Part shown: positions 1-11,440 of the stretch, in pieces
Numbering within the stretch: position 1 is the stretch's first letter
Layout: the number at the start of each line of letters is the position of its first letter
Assembly: GCA_907165275.2 (NCBI GenBank)
Contig: OU015653.1
Coordinates: forward strand, 14,414,001-14,478,000
Direction of reading: 5' to 3'
DNA from: Zygaena filipendulae
Lineage: Eukaryota; Arthropoda; Insecta; Lepidoptera; Zygaenidae
Length of the DNA stretch: 64,000 nt
Position numbers and translations under genes: made by a program
The notes under the pieces: model-generated
Told to the model about the DNA's origin: nothing
The model's input: the letters and a program-made list of their open reading frames with translations, nothing else
Databases searched by the model: none

Positions 1-171
1 TCGGAATTTCAAATACAATTCGTTAGAAGTACATAAAAAGGACATGCGTACCTTTAAAGTACCGTTCTCGAGGGATAGGAGGCTCTACATTAACACGTCT
101 AAAGGCACCACAAAGTTAGTAAGATCAAAAGTTAAAAAGGCTTATCTGGACAACAAAGACAGGTGGTTAAA
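1..171 (+). CDS. Unrecognised partial open frame at left edge, possible end of an exon
   Basis: Reading from base 2, the frame is open from the window edge to a stop near 221. The first 57 codons are lysine/arginine rich, with residues such as KKDMRTFKVPFSRDRRLYI and AYLDNKDRWLK, which looks more protein-like than nearby random frames. At about 172 the codon AAA is followed by GTAATT, an acceptable splice donor, after which the frame becomes hydrophobic and stops. I therefore read it as the 3' part of an internal exon on the plus strand. I do not recognise the protein. It could equally be a decayed transposon fragment, because the upstream part lies outside the window. Confidence is low. Confidence 0.3.
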
Positions 172-915
172 AGTAATTTGCATGCTTTATATTTTTGGAT
201 GCCCAATATCAATGACGTAACGATTTAGGTAGACAGGATATTTGGATATGTCACGGCTGTTCGCGAATTGCGTTGTAGTCTGTGACTTGGTTTAGGCGAG
301 TCGGGTGCTCGCTACCAATAAGCCGGGTCGGTCTTCGGCTTAGTCGTTTTAAATGACGCCCTGGCCATATTGTGTCAGGACCGCCGCCACCCCATTTATT
401 GGCTGTCGTCTGTGTACGTAGCGTGGCTTTTTTAACACTTCTAATCCCCTGGTATTGCTGATTTTTCCTGACGAGGGTTGAGAGATGTTTATTTTAACGT
501 TCAATATTACAGATTTAGCGGAAAATTAACTTTTTTAAGCTCGGTACTCATCAGAATACGATATCGATCATAAAGTCGAAGTCGAATCTTACAGCTGGAT
601 TCGTTCAGCAAAGCTGAAATAGTACTAGTATGTATTTTGGTTTACAGCGCCGCGCACCCTTGGTTTAGTGATTAGTGATCCTGACTGCGACGTCAAATTT
701 TGTGTTTACCCCGGGTCTGTTTGTTCAGTATGTATCATTAAAAAAAATATAAGTAAAGTAAAACTCATAAATAATTAATCAGTAACTATCAATAATTATC
801 TGGGTAAGTACATACAATAATATGGTACAAGTTAATTACTTCGAGTCCAGATGATGTTGTGTGATAAAGCACAACATCCAAGCATTTATTTATTTGTTGA
901 TTATAGAAAAAGGGA
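172..915. other. Non-coding stretch with a modestly GC-rich patch
   Basis: No open frame worth calling. Bases about 250-440 are richer in G and C than the surroundings and contain no repeat that I can match elsewhere in the window. The rest is ordinary AT-rich sequence. Confidence 0.4.
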
Positions 916-1466
916 CATAGTAGTAGCAGATAACAGCAGATAGTCATTGTAATGATAACATAACACAATATAACTGAAGGCAGGCAAAGGAATGACCGAG
1001 ACTATTAGCTGAGCGACACATCTAGAACCAACTAGAAACTATTACAATTAATTGCACCAACATAGAAGTTGTACAGCATACCAGATATCCGTAGGGAACA
1101 CGGAGCAGTGCCTGGGACTTGCGACCCAGGTGTAGGTTTAATGGGTACCCTTTCCAATGCATCCACGCTCACCTCCACTGCCCGTGCTCCCGATTTAAGC
1201 AAACCTCTGGTAACAATTAGATGTCACAGTACACGTAATCACTATAGCCACTCTAGATTGATACGACACTGATACGACACTATAACTGCACTGAACCGAA
1301 CACAAAGGAACAATGAACCGTCGCTTACGCATACCCGCATTTTATAACAAGTTCTAACAAAGACGAGTCGGGCAATGGAGTGGAGCGGGGGAACGAACTC
1401 ACTACCACCGCCATTCGACGGCGGGAAACAACAGTTATTTTTAATGAAACTAACCTCTCGCCGACA
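916..1466. repeat. Dispersed 0.55-kb repeat, copy A (candidate solo LTR)
   Basis: This block is repeated in the same orientation at about 35930-36497 with only scattered differences. Clear homology starts at TGATAACATAACAC and ends at CGCCGACA, giving TG...CA termini. Read on the minus strand it starts TGTCGGC and ends TTATCA. That would fit a solo long terminal repeat, but I find no target-site duplication, and patchy similarity continues about 30 bp beyond the left boundary. It carries no coding frame. It may also be part of another non-autonomous transposon. Confidence 0.5.
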
Positions 1467-2004
1467 TATTTATTGCAAAATGTAAGATGTTTACGTGTTG
1501 TTTACATATTTTATGTCAAAACTACATAATACGTACTCTGTAAGGGCATTACAACGTATTGTAAATGTGGTACTGAATTTTATTAGCAAATTGCGGTAAG
1601 GTGTCGAGTAATTGTTTGCGAACGAGGTGGTTGCACGATGACGTCATCGCGTCCCGACTACCGACACTAACAACAGTCGCAACTGGTGTGAAATCCCAAG
1701 ACCACAACAAACACATTTACCCGATTCTGTTCGGTGGAGAGCAGAGGCGATAAAGTTTGTTGACAATGACTGATGCGGTGAGAGCGTGGCGGTAGCGTCG
1801 CCGACCGTCCGGAGTCTGTGTAAGCCCGGCTTTAAGCCGGACGATACGGTCACGACTCACGACACGTTTCAAATCGGATAAGCACTCGTCCACATTAGGC
1901 CGGACAGAGTACCTACACCAAATAAACAACTATAATAGTTTTAAATTCAAATATAGTTTATAGCCCAAAAAAAAATAGTAAAACTGAATAAAAGAAAAAA
2001 CAGA

Positions 2005-2062
2005 GCAAAAGGCGGCTTTATTGCTAAAGGCAATCTTTACGAGGCAACCTTAAGGTGATAGA
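2005..2062 (+). repeat. Short relic of a Lepidoptera-type LINE tail
   Basis: The pattern AAGGCGG-CTTTATTGC-TAAAGGCAATC followed by CAACCTTAAGG matches, from memory, a motif common at the 3' end of lepidopteran LINE-derived repeats. A second diverged version occurs at about 55945-55995 in this window. There is no coding content. Confidence 0.4.
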
Positions 2063-2133
2063 GAGCTGTAGATAAATCTAGAACTAGTTTTTATAATTAA
2101 TTGTGCTGTAAAATAAGTTTGCTATAAATAAAT

Positions 2134-2258
2134 CTGGACATGAAAGGTACTGCTTTTAACACTAAAATACTAAATATTTTTCTAGTTTTGCTCTTTAACA
2201 CTAAAACTACTTTTAGTTTGGTAGGATGTTGAAATCCAACCATGCTTTTCATGTCCAG
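2134..2258. mobile_element. 125-bp MITE-like element with 12-bp inverted termini
   Basis: The left end CTGGACATGAAA and the right end TTTCATGTCCAG are perfect inverted repeats, 125 bp apart in total. The element is flanked on both sides by AAAT (2130-2133 and 2259-2262), a possible 4-bp target-site duplication. The interior is AT-rich with no ORF. It is a non-autonomous DNA transposon by structure; the superfamily is not resolved. Confidence 0.5.
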
Positions 2259-2269
2259 AAATCTTATGT

Positions 2270-2420
2270 TAATATATATAAATCACGTGTCACGTTGTTT
2301 GTCCGCGATGGACTCCGAAACTACTGAACGGATTTTGATAAAATTTTGTAAACATTTATAATATGGTCCAACTTAAAAGATAGGATAGTTTTTACTTTTT
2401 TTATCACCCCTCTCAATTTT
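2270..2420 (+). repeat. Degenerate body of a Helitron-like lepidopteran repeat
   Basis: The segment has the characteristic central part of the interspersed family abundant later in the window (TTTGTCCGCGATGG, then ACTACTGAACGGATTTT). The GC hairpin and CTAG end are missing or eroded. Similar short body remnants lie near 2985-3030 and 28570-28630. Confidence 0.4.
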
Positions 2421-2520
2421 AGGTAAAAATATTCAATGTACAGAATCGCGGATTCTACTCTTTTATAGATTTTGCTGCTTCGATAATTTCGATTTGTAAT
2501 TTGTCTCATTTAGATTGTAT

Positions 2521-4506
2521 TTTTTACTTCGTCCGTTTAATGAAAAATGTAATAATTTTAAATTCATCAGTACGGTAAAAGAAAATCATAACTATGTTAG
2601 TTTTAATAGAGATTTATGAATAAAACAGAAGTCGTTACGGTGTAGTATCGTGAAACGTAAAAACGTTTCCGCCCAAGGCGAGTTTACAGTTTCAGTGGGG
2701 GCCCAAAGTTTCCTTTCACTGTATTTGTAACTCAGTTTAGAAACAGAGACACAATGCTAGTTGCCCACTTCTCACCGAAGACGTAGGTATGAAAGGGAAT
2801 TTGTAAGAAGTACTTTTTTTACCACATAAACTTGGAATAAAAAATGCTTGACAGCAAAATAAGAGGTTTCGTAAACAGAAATGCTATTTGAAATAGTTTT
2901 CTTTTCAGTAGTTTACCGCGGAAGAAACTTTAAGACTTTTAGGTCGGAAAGAGATTTTCATAACATTTTTTTGTCTCTTTGTTGATTTGTATAAACACGT
3001 ATCACGCAAAAAATGCTGAACAGATTCCAAAGAAGATTAGCTTTTGTCCATCCTGGGTCGATATTTATATTTATAATAACTGCTATCATTATTTTGTTAC
3101 CTATTTTCCGCCGGAAATTTTAAATTGATTAGACGTTTTTGGATCATGACATAAAAAAGGATAAAAATCCCGCATCAATTTATTTTCTGGTGATCGATAA
3201 AAACTTTTATGTATTATATATAAACAATTATTATATATAGATTATCTAGACTTTAGAACGATCCACACATTTAATTTGGATAAAAGTTGACAATCCATAA
3301 TCAGAAAAGTTACATAATGAAATGAAAAGCGAGTTGTTGTAGGTAAATCAGTGCAAGAGATATGCCTAGGTTTTCAGATTGTTTTGTATTTTTATTTTAT
3401 GTAGGTATATTTTATCTTGTGTGTTGTGCTGGAATAAATTTATTTTTCTTTATTCCTTTCTTATAAGAATTAAAGTAAATAAATCATATCAAAACACGTA
3501 AAATCTGTGGATTAATTTTAATACTATAACAAATTAAGGATCACATGTGCAGTTTTTATTAAAACATAACGTGGGTAAATATTTTGCCGCCCATGTTTAA
3601 ATTTAGAAGCATAATAAATTGACTTTTGTTTTTACGTAGATTGTCAACAAATGCCCAAAAAAATTCGGCGTGCTATTATTTGTATTTCTGTTTTATTATT
3701 GAATGTTTACTTGCATGTGTATGTGTATACAGTTTTCATATTCAGTTCCAGCAAGAAAGGGAGGTCTCAGAGCTGTATGGGGTTGCTATCATAAGGGGAT
3801 TATAAGTTTTGTTCCCGACACAACCACTTGGCGCAGTGCCTTGGCCTAGCGCCTGGTTTCATTGTATCCAGCGCCAACGCACCAAAGATTCATATTTTAA
3901 TATACTCAAATGTTGAGACGTGTTTTCGTTGAATATGTACATACTACATACATTAATTGCATTCTAGGACTGTTATTGAGAAAATTTTCGGCACTTACTA
4001 CACCGCATTGTTAAAGAATAAGCAAAAAAGATTATAATATTATATGGATCCGAAGCATACTGCGCTAGATAATCTACTAATGAATTGCACAATTCAGTCC
4101 AGTTTTTTTTTCTAAAAGTAGAATTTTACAAGTTTGTTCGTTTTAATATCAGCAAAGTGTTCTTTTGAATGAGTCAGAAGTTATAGCAAATATTACGGAT
4201 CTTAAAGTAATTACTCGTTTGATGTTGATATAGGACGTAACATGCTCATAGTTCTGTAATAATTCTTTTATAAAGAAACAACGCTTTTGCCAACGATATT
4301 CAATAGTTATAATATTAGCCATTAAGTATTGACTTTTAAATACTTTACTTTTATTACTGTAAATTCAATAATTATTCAAATTTATTTTGCCAAAAATACA
4401 TTTCTAATTAGAAATACCAATACCTACCTAAATTATATAAGAGAAGATCAAATAAATCGTAGAATAGTGAAACATTTCACCTTATTCCGTCAGACTTAGA
4501 TTTTAA
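2521..4506. other. AT-rich non-coding interval
   Basis: No ORF above about 60 codons and no repeat boundary that I can define, apart from short Helitron-body remnants near 3000. It probably lies within the long first intron of the TMTC gene if that gene continues toward lower coordinates. Confidence 0.35.
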
Positions 4507-4921
4507 GGTCCGTATTCCAAAAGGTTACTCAAGTCATGAATCTAGTTTTAAAACTAATTTCAAGTAAAGCTTTAATTTTAGAACCATACTTGAAACGAGA
4601 TTCATCAATCAACAATCAGCTGAGTTATTTCCTTATTCTAGAACGACGCTTGAGTACTAATCTATACTCAAGCAAAGATTTGATCTTTGTTTACGTCTGT
4701 CATGTCAAGTCCACTCAACCAATCAGAGCTCAAAATCTCTACTCAAGACTAGTTTCAACTGATTAGAACCAATCAGAGTTCAGAATCCCTACTCAAGACT
4801 AGTTTCAAGTGATTAGAACTTAAAACACATTCTATAATAAGATGTACGCTAGAGTTATGATCTGAGCTGAAAACTAATCTCAAGTAAAACGTGATCTGAG
4901 TCACCTTCTGGAATACGGGCC
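4507..4921. mobile_element. 415-bp TIR element
   Basis: The left end GGTCCGTATTCCAAAAGGTTAC and the reverse complement of the right end, GGCCCGTATTCCAGAAGGTGAC, agree at about 18 of 22 positions. Inside, similarity continues imperfectly (CTCAAGT blocks on both arms). The centre carries a short tandem duplication with ACTCAAGACTAGTTTCAA at both 4742 and 4792. No transposase frame is present. The termini resemble those of non-autonomous DNA transposons; no clear target-site duplication was found. Confidence 0.55.
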
Positions 4922-5064
4922 AAAGTGTCTAAGAAGCAATCACGTATGGAGATAAAGTACATACCTATAACTATCTATGTATGTAACATGAAAAGTTTAA
5001 AGCAGCTTTGTTGGCATTCACAAGTACACTGCAAGTTATATCTGTTCTACATAAGAAGAAAACC

Positions 5065-5245
5065 TGCAGTGGCAAGAACAAACCCGTATGGATCCGTCGG
5101 TGGGGAGGCGGGGTGTTGCGATAAACCCGGGCTGGCTGACGTTGATTTATGTCCCGGTTTGTTTGTCCCGGGGACAACTGACTGCGGACTCCCGCCTCTA
5201 CCCGGGATAACCGGTCAAGATAAGGCTGCGCTAATGCCGTAAACA
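5065..5245. other. GC-rich patch in AT-rich DNA
   Basis: About 180 bp of high GC with clustered CCCGGG, CCCCGGGG-like and CCGGT motifs. Open frames of 95-105 codons on both strands overlap each other and resemble no family, so I do not call them genes. It could be a regulatory element or an old inserted fragment. Confidence 0.3.
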
Positions 5246-7447
5246 AATTAGAGAGCATACTGTAATACGTATATATGGCGAATTCAATGTGTACCTATAT
5301 ATTGTATAATATGTCGCCGCTATACGGTATAATTAAGTATGAAAACGACCGGAATTTTGTTTTATACTGAGGAAGAGTGCTCCCGCATCGTAAATTAGGT
5401 ACTTTGCTGTGGTCATCCTAAAAAAAGAATCGGGATGGTACGAATTACAGCGGCATTTCCTGTCTATAAAATGTCGTCTGCTTGTAAATGGGAGTAATAT
5501 AGGTGGGTATATATAATATTTCTGAAGCATTCACATTAATTTTATTTTATGACGTTCTTAACAATAACTGTAGGTACCTACATATTATGTTAACACACCC
5601 ATTTCATAATCTTCATTTTCTTTCATTAATCACTCACACAATCAACTGTAAGATCGCTGATCCGAAAACCCAAGTCTGCTTTTTATTGTATAATACATTA
5701 TTATATAGCTAAGCATCTTTGATCTTACAAATATTAATATCTGAATTCGATAGAGGTGACTCTTTACCAAAGTTACATTAATAACAGCAGACATCAACGT
5801 TTTCAAATCAAATTCGAATAATATAAATACGATTCAATGAAAATTTCGATTTGCAGCTGGAAGGTGATTGGGTCGTCACTCTCAAAGTAATTGGAAATCG
5901 ACTGTTTATTTATGTTGCCATTTAACAATATTTGAAGGGTCGCGCCAGTAACCAGCTGTGGTTCGGACATTGTGACATTGTGGTATGGCAGCGTCGAGCA
6001 ACTGCGTACAAGGGTGACTATAAAAATGTTGCCCAAGCATTGCCCCAGTCAATATTTACAATTCTTAATTGCTTTGTCACCGGGGACTTATTGACGTCAG
6101 CACTTGAATAACATGATTGCTTTGAGAGCTTTACGATTCCGCGTTTAACGCAATGCTTTTGAAAAGGGAAACTTCGCAAATTATAACGTTCTAAAAACAT
6201 GACTTCGAATGTACGTGAAAGGCAAAGTACCTATGAAGAATCTAAAGGTAACGCAAAGTCGTCTGTTGAGAAAATTGACAAAGAGGTAGTGGTTTTGCTC
6301 GCGTGGATTCTGTGAATATTCAAAGCATATTATATATATTTACTACACCCCTGTTGATTTAACCAAGACAGAAAGTTCCATAGTATGATATTATTTATAT
6401 ATTTTGCACACATACTTTGAAATATTCTTTTTAATTTGCTTGTAATTGCATTGAAAATATACGAGAGCTGCAAAAGTACAAATTTGGAACATGGCGATAT
6501 TTATGTGTAAAGTGATTTTAATGCACTTTATGCAAAAAGCGATACAGATTCAATATCACTTTAAAATTTTGCAATAACTTTAAAACTGACGAACTAAATG
6601 TCTGGACATTACCACTCTGTATACAATAGGTTCAAATAAAGTATCATCTATATATAGAATAAAAATCAATTGCCACATGTATGATGGAATGGCATAATTT
6701 GAAATGGCTCGGCTGATTTGGCCGATATTTTTTTGTATTTGTAACTGTCAAGGTTTGTACAAAAAGAAACGGAGTAGTTGGAAATGTCATTTTACCTATA
6801 TCAGAAAACTGACTGACTAATCAAGCGAAAACTATTTTTAATTTAGAAGTAAAGTATTTTGTTGGGAGTAGCTGATGTCAATCAAGAAATATTTTTCATT
6901 ACTGAGGTAGGTAATCCTAAAGCTCATGCTAGTGAACCCATGGGAACAATTAGTATACAATAAACAAAGACCAAATTATCATCACAACTAAATACCGTTC
7001 AGTATTTTCCTTTTCTAATTGCATCTCTACATTCACCGGTAGAACTTCATACTTGACTTAATTAAACTCAAAACGGTCGGTCGCAAGAACAATGGCGAGT
7101 GAATTTTGTGCTCAGCATTTTGTTTTGCCGCCGTAATTATTGTTATAATTATGATACCTTTAATGAGCAGCGTGAACTGCTTTATAGAGGAGGAGCGGGA
7201 GGCGAGCGGTGGGCTCGGCCCCGGTGGCCTTATGAATAACTGAACAAATGAGTTTCTTGAAAAGGCCGTGGAAATTACAAGTTCCAGTGAGTGAATGGTC
7301 ACGCAAACAAAACAACGTCGGAAGCATAATTTCGTTTAGCCGCAAACTTATTCTATTAATAGGTACACAGTAAACATCAGTGTACGCACTTCGACATGTG
7401 CCCACTACATTATACATAGAAACAAAGCTGACATTTACCACCGGAGT

Positions 7448-7575
7448 ATAATAAAGTCAAAGTCAAACAATTTTATTCGATTTATAGTTTTAAGAACCTG
7501 CTGACGATTACAAGTGATTGTAACCGATCCTAAGTAATAAAGAGCTTTTGAATTTTGAATTTTGAATTTTGATAT
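7448..7575 (+). repeat. Short remnant of a lepidopteran LINE/SINE-type repeat
   Basis: The opening AAAGTCAAAGTCAAACAATTTTATTC resembles the common 'TCAAAGTCAAA...TTTATT' interspersed motif of Lepidoptera. It is followed at 7548-7573 by three tandem TTTTGAATT units. No coding potential. The family assignment rests on memory of the motif only. Confidence 0.35.
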
Positions 7576-7941
7576 TGCCCAGTAAATATGGCTCTTTTTG
7601 ACGTCAATAAAATTACAATAGATAATTATTGACAGCGCCCATAAAATACCCACCCTTCACAGCTTCCTAGTGCTATGGCTGGAGAGAAAAAGCTCCGAAA
7701 AAACATAACCAGTCGGTTTAATAGTAATTGGTAAATTATCACAAGTGTTGGCATTTGCATGTAAACTTACAATTTTTAATTCAAATTATAGCAAAGGGAT
7801 ACTCCATGATATAGTAAAATGATGAAAATAGACTTATTAAACACTATTAACTTGTCTAGATAAATGTTCATTTTAAATGTTTGCTGGGGTTCCATCGGGA
7901 TCTTTTGATATTGATATCGGCATACAAGTTAGAGTTAGTAA

Positions 7942-8044
7942 CTTAGGAAGCTGCAATGATCCCGAGTTACAGAGGGATCTTTTATCGCGGAATTCCCGCG
8001 GGAACTCCGAAATTACCGCAGGTAAAACCACTGGGGGCAGCTAT
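7942..8044 (+). mobile_element. 3' end of a Helitron-like element, degenerate
   Basis: Ends with the family pattern: GGAATTCCCGCGGGAACTCC, then ATTACCGC, a GC hairpin half, and GGGGGCAGCTA. The 5' end is not recognisable. Confidence 0.5.
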
Positions 8045-8390
8045 TTTATGTATGTAACATCCATCCATTCATTGTAGCTGTAAATAAAACATAATATTGG
8101 AACATAAATCTTGTTTGTCTTGTTTTTGGTTTGTGTGTTACTGAATAATTAATGTTCGATTGTCGTTCAAATTTCACAGTGAGTAGGTAAGTGCCATTGG
8201 ATATTCGGTAGTGGATATACGATCGGTACCCATCGAGCGGTATTGGGCATTCCGGACAAATCAAACATTGCGAATTACGTGCTCTCCAGCGAATAGTTGT
8301 GGTTGTTTGTTTACATTGACGACTAGCTGTTGTTCGCAGCTCTGCTCGAAATGTTTGCAGATTTGAGATTTGAAGTCCTAAAGTTAGCAT

Positions 8391-9840
8391 GCTGAGTCAT
8401 GCTTATTGTTTTTGATCTTATTAATTCACTAAGTAATAATAATTATTAATTCAAGTATGTACTAAGAAAAAGTGGTTATAACCTTTTTTCGCCATTCACG
8501 TCAATGTAGAGCGAATTATTTTCAGGGTAATGCTAGTCAGTTTGTTTATCGTTTATTGTGTTTATTAAGTTAAGTAAGTTAAGAAGAAACTGCTGTTAGG
8601 TGTTACTTTTTTGGAATAACGTCTGCGCCAATCCGGGCGTCGGAATGAACGATTGAAAAAGCTTACTCATTTCTACCCAAATATTAGTGACTAGTTTAAA
8701 AGTTATATTTAAGGAGCACAGAGTATAGGTACCTACTCTATTTGGAGAAGATATTTATCTGAAATTGATTGCTACCGCTCCGCTAATGTTTGAAGCTTAA
8801 CTTGAGCGGGAACGGTTTGGTTCCAAAAGTTTATCTAATGTATTTGCCAAATAATAGCAACAGAATGGAAATATTCTGATATTAAATTTTGTATCGATTT
8901 ACCTGACGTTCAGTATCAGGTTAGATTAACAAAAATCATGAAATCAGAGAATAAACAATATAATTACTAATGGATTAAAAACGATATCCCACAACGATAG
9001 AGAGCCCATGGGGGCCAAACGTGCTTTTACCAAAACGAAAGCGTACAACGTAATATTTTATTTGGTTTTAGTTCTTTTTTGATCCTGACGTTCATTCAAG
9101 TTTTGACAAATTATCAATACGGTATCATTCAAAAATTTGTTGTAACAATATTGTTAAATAAATAATTATCGTCATACAAAATGTGTGGCCCAAAATGTGA
9201 TACACATTACACAAGAAAATTTTGTTATGCCTTTTTTGTTCATATATTATTTTCTTTAGTGTTCCCATGCAAGTCTATCAAATGCTTAGTCGAAGATTTA
9301 TAACCTGCGAGCACATAATATAATAATAATGATAATTTTTACAAAATTAATATTCTAGTATCCGCTTGATTTAATACTACGTGTTTTTCATACTAGGCCA
9401 CTACAAAGCTGGCGTTATGACTTTCACCCCCTAAAAATGCAATAAAAAATCGATTAACCCGACTTTGCTGGAAAACGTAGGCATAACGGCAATTAATACA
9501 AAATCAAAGCACTTTTCGGAAAGCCTCCCCAATAAATATATTCCCAAAACACAGACTATATTTGAATTAAGTTTCCTAGAATTTTAAACAGAGTCAGAAA
9601 GTTTTAGTATTTAAATGTAATTCAATCCCATCTGACCCCGTCTATATTTTTTGTTACTTTAAAATAACATTTCCAAACATTATTGCGTAGGCATTTTGGT
9701 GGTGTTTATTTAACAAAATATCATTTACCCTTCACTATTGAAAGAGCAAATTTTAACGAGGGTTAAACTTTATTGGAGCATGAACGCTCTAAAAGTTTCA
9801 TCCCAAAACTGTACGTTCCTACATAGAAAGGGTTTGATCA
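8391..9840. other. AT-rich non-coding interval
   Basis: No convincing ORF, RNA gene or transposon terminus seen. Confidence 0.3.
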
Positions 9841-10189
9841 TTCATTAGCATTTTTTAAACGTCAGAGTACGTGACGCCGGTCCACTGTCCGTCTGTTGTG
9901 TTGGTAAACAAAAACAGTGCACGGTTAACAGTGAATACTTGACGGGGCGAGGCGAACCGGGACGAAGCGAAAAACTTTTCCTCATTGACATTGATGGATG
10001 CGAAGCCAAACTTGTCGACGCGAACAAACTTCAGTTAGCGCTGAAAGGTTGAGTTTCAACTATTCTAACCACTCCGTCTGCAGATTATACAGAAAAAAAA
10101 AAGACTTTATAAAACAACTTTTTTTGAAACAAGCTTCTATTTTGCGCCAAAGAGAAAAAACCATATATTGTTATACAAATTAAACATGT

Positions 10190-10305
10190 ATGCAAAATTT
10201 CAGCTCAATCGGTTGAAGATTTCTGCATGAAAATTGAGTTGCAAGATTCCACCCGAACAAACATAGTTACGTACCTATACGTTGCAAGTTAAATAAAAGC
10301 TTTTA
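10190..10305 (+). repeat. Tail segment of a lepidopteran interspersed repeat
   Basis: Contains the family-like phrase ATGCAAAATTTCAGCTCAATCGG followed by a stretch ending in an ACAAACATA-rich part. This is typical of the 3' region of non-autonomous repeats in Lepidoptera. Boundaries are unclear. Confidence 0.35.
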
Positions 10306-11244
10306 AAAATGCAATAGGCCTGAACATAAACGAGTATTTTTTTGTAAAAGAAAACATTGAAGCGGTAAATCAATCTTCAAGCGAGTTTCATCGTTTACTT
10401 TATAATATTTAATAACCTATCAATTAAATAAAGAGAAGAGACTGCCTACTAAAAAATAGCGATATCCCTATAAAAGCATAAATGTGAAAGAAAGCCAAGT
10501 TCGCACCAAAAACATAGCAAGATTGCTGCCTCGCTTGTAAAATAAATGAGATCCAACTGGATATCAAGCTCTTTCGAAGTTACATAAATCATGGCTCCTG
10601 CCATGTATAACGTTCTTCAGATTTTCAAAAGAAAATTTGTTTTGTTTTTTATTACTGAATAGTTCGATTTGGCAAGTTGAAGGTACTTTGTTCATCAGGT
10701 TACTTAGCTAAAAGAAAAATTTCGATTACATAAGGATGAAATGTTAATATCAAAACGCTAAGTAACTACTTGATGGTACATGACACCACATCAATAAATT
10801 GCACCCGCGCAAATCCGGGACGAGTCACTGAGTTTGTAAAAATAATAGCTCTTTGTTCAAATTTGTGCTAGAAACACAAAGTCGTACTGCTAATTAGTAT
10901 GTAGTTTAAATTAAATATAATTAACTTACTCCGCTGAGTTCAGCGAACTAATATGAATCTGAAGAAAATTTTCATTTAAAATTCTCGTTTCGTTTTATGA
11001 TAATGTTTTTAAGTGAAATTACATAAATATACTAAAAGTGTGCAGTCATAATACTTCTTTAAAATTATTCTCAGCTAAGCTTAATTATATTAGGTATCAC
11101 AAATGTCAAATTTTAAAATTACTGTTTTGAACCGAAAGTCACATCTTTTTGAATAATATAGGTAGCCTATTTTTAGGAATTTAACCTCGAAAAGGATGAA
11201 TCACGGGCAAAAGTTGGTGAAAAATAATATTATTTACCTGTTTC

Positions 11245-11440
11245 CTATATATATATCTTTCTACACAAGTTTCCTTTCTTAGAACTAATTCTAAGAAAAC
11301 TGAGAGAAAACCTCAGTAAGTAGTACATAAATAATATCTGATCTCTATATATCGATCATTCTGCACAAGTTTAGGTACTTTCTCAGAACTAATACTAAGA
11401 AAACTGAGACAAAAGCTTGGTGAGTAGTAAATATATCGGA
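11245..11440. repeat. Diverged tandem duplication, about 100-bp unit, two copies
   Basis: Two neighbouring units share CTRCACAAGTTT, TCTTAGAACTAAT, CTAAGAAAACTGAGA and GTAGTA blocks at a spacing of about 100 bp. Each unit holds a small hairpin, TTCTTAGAA-CTAA-TTCTAAGAA in the first copy. No coding frame. Confidence 0.6.
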
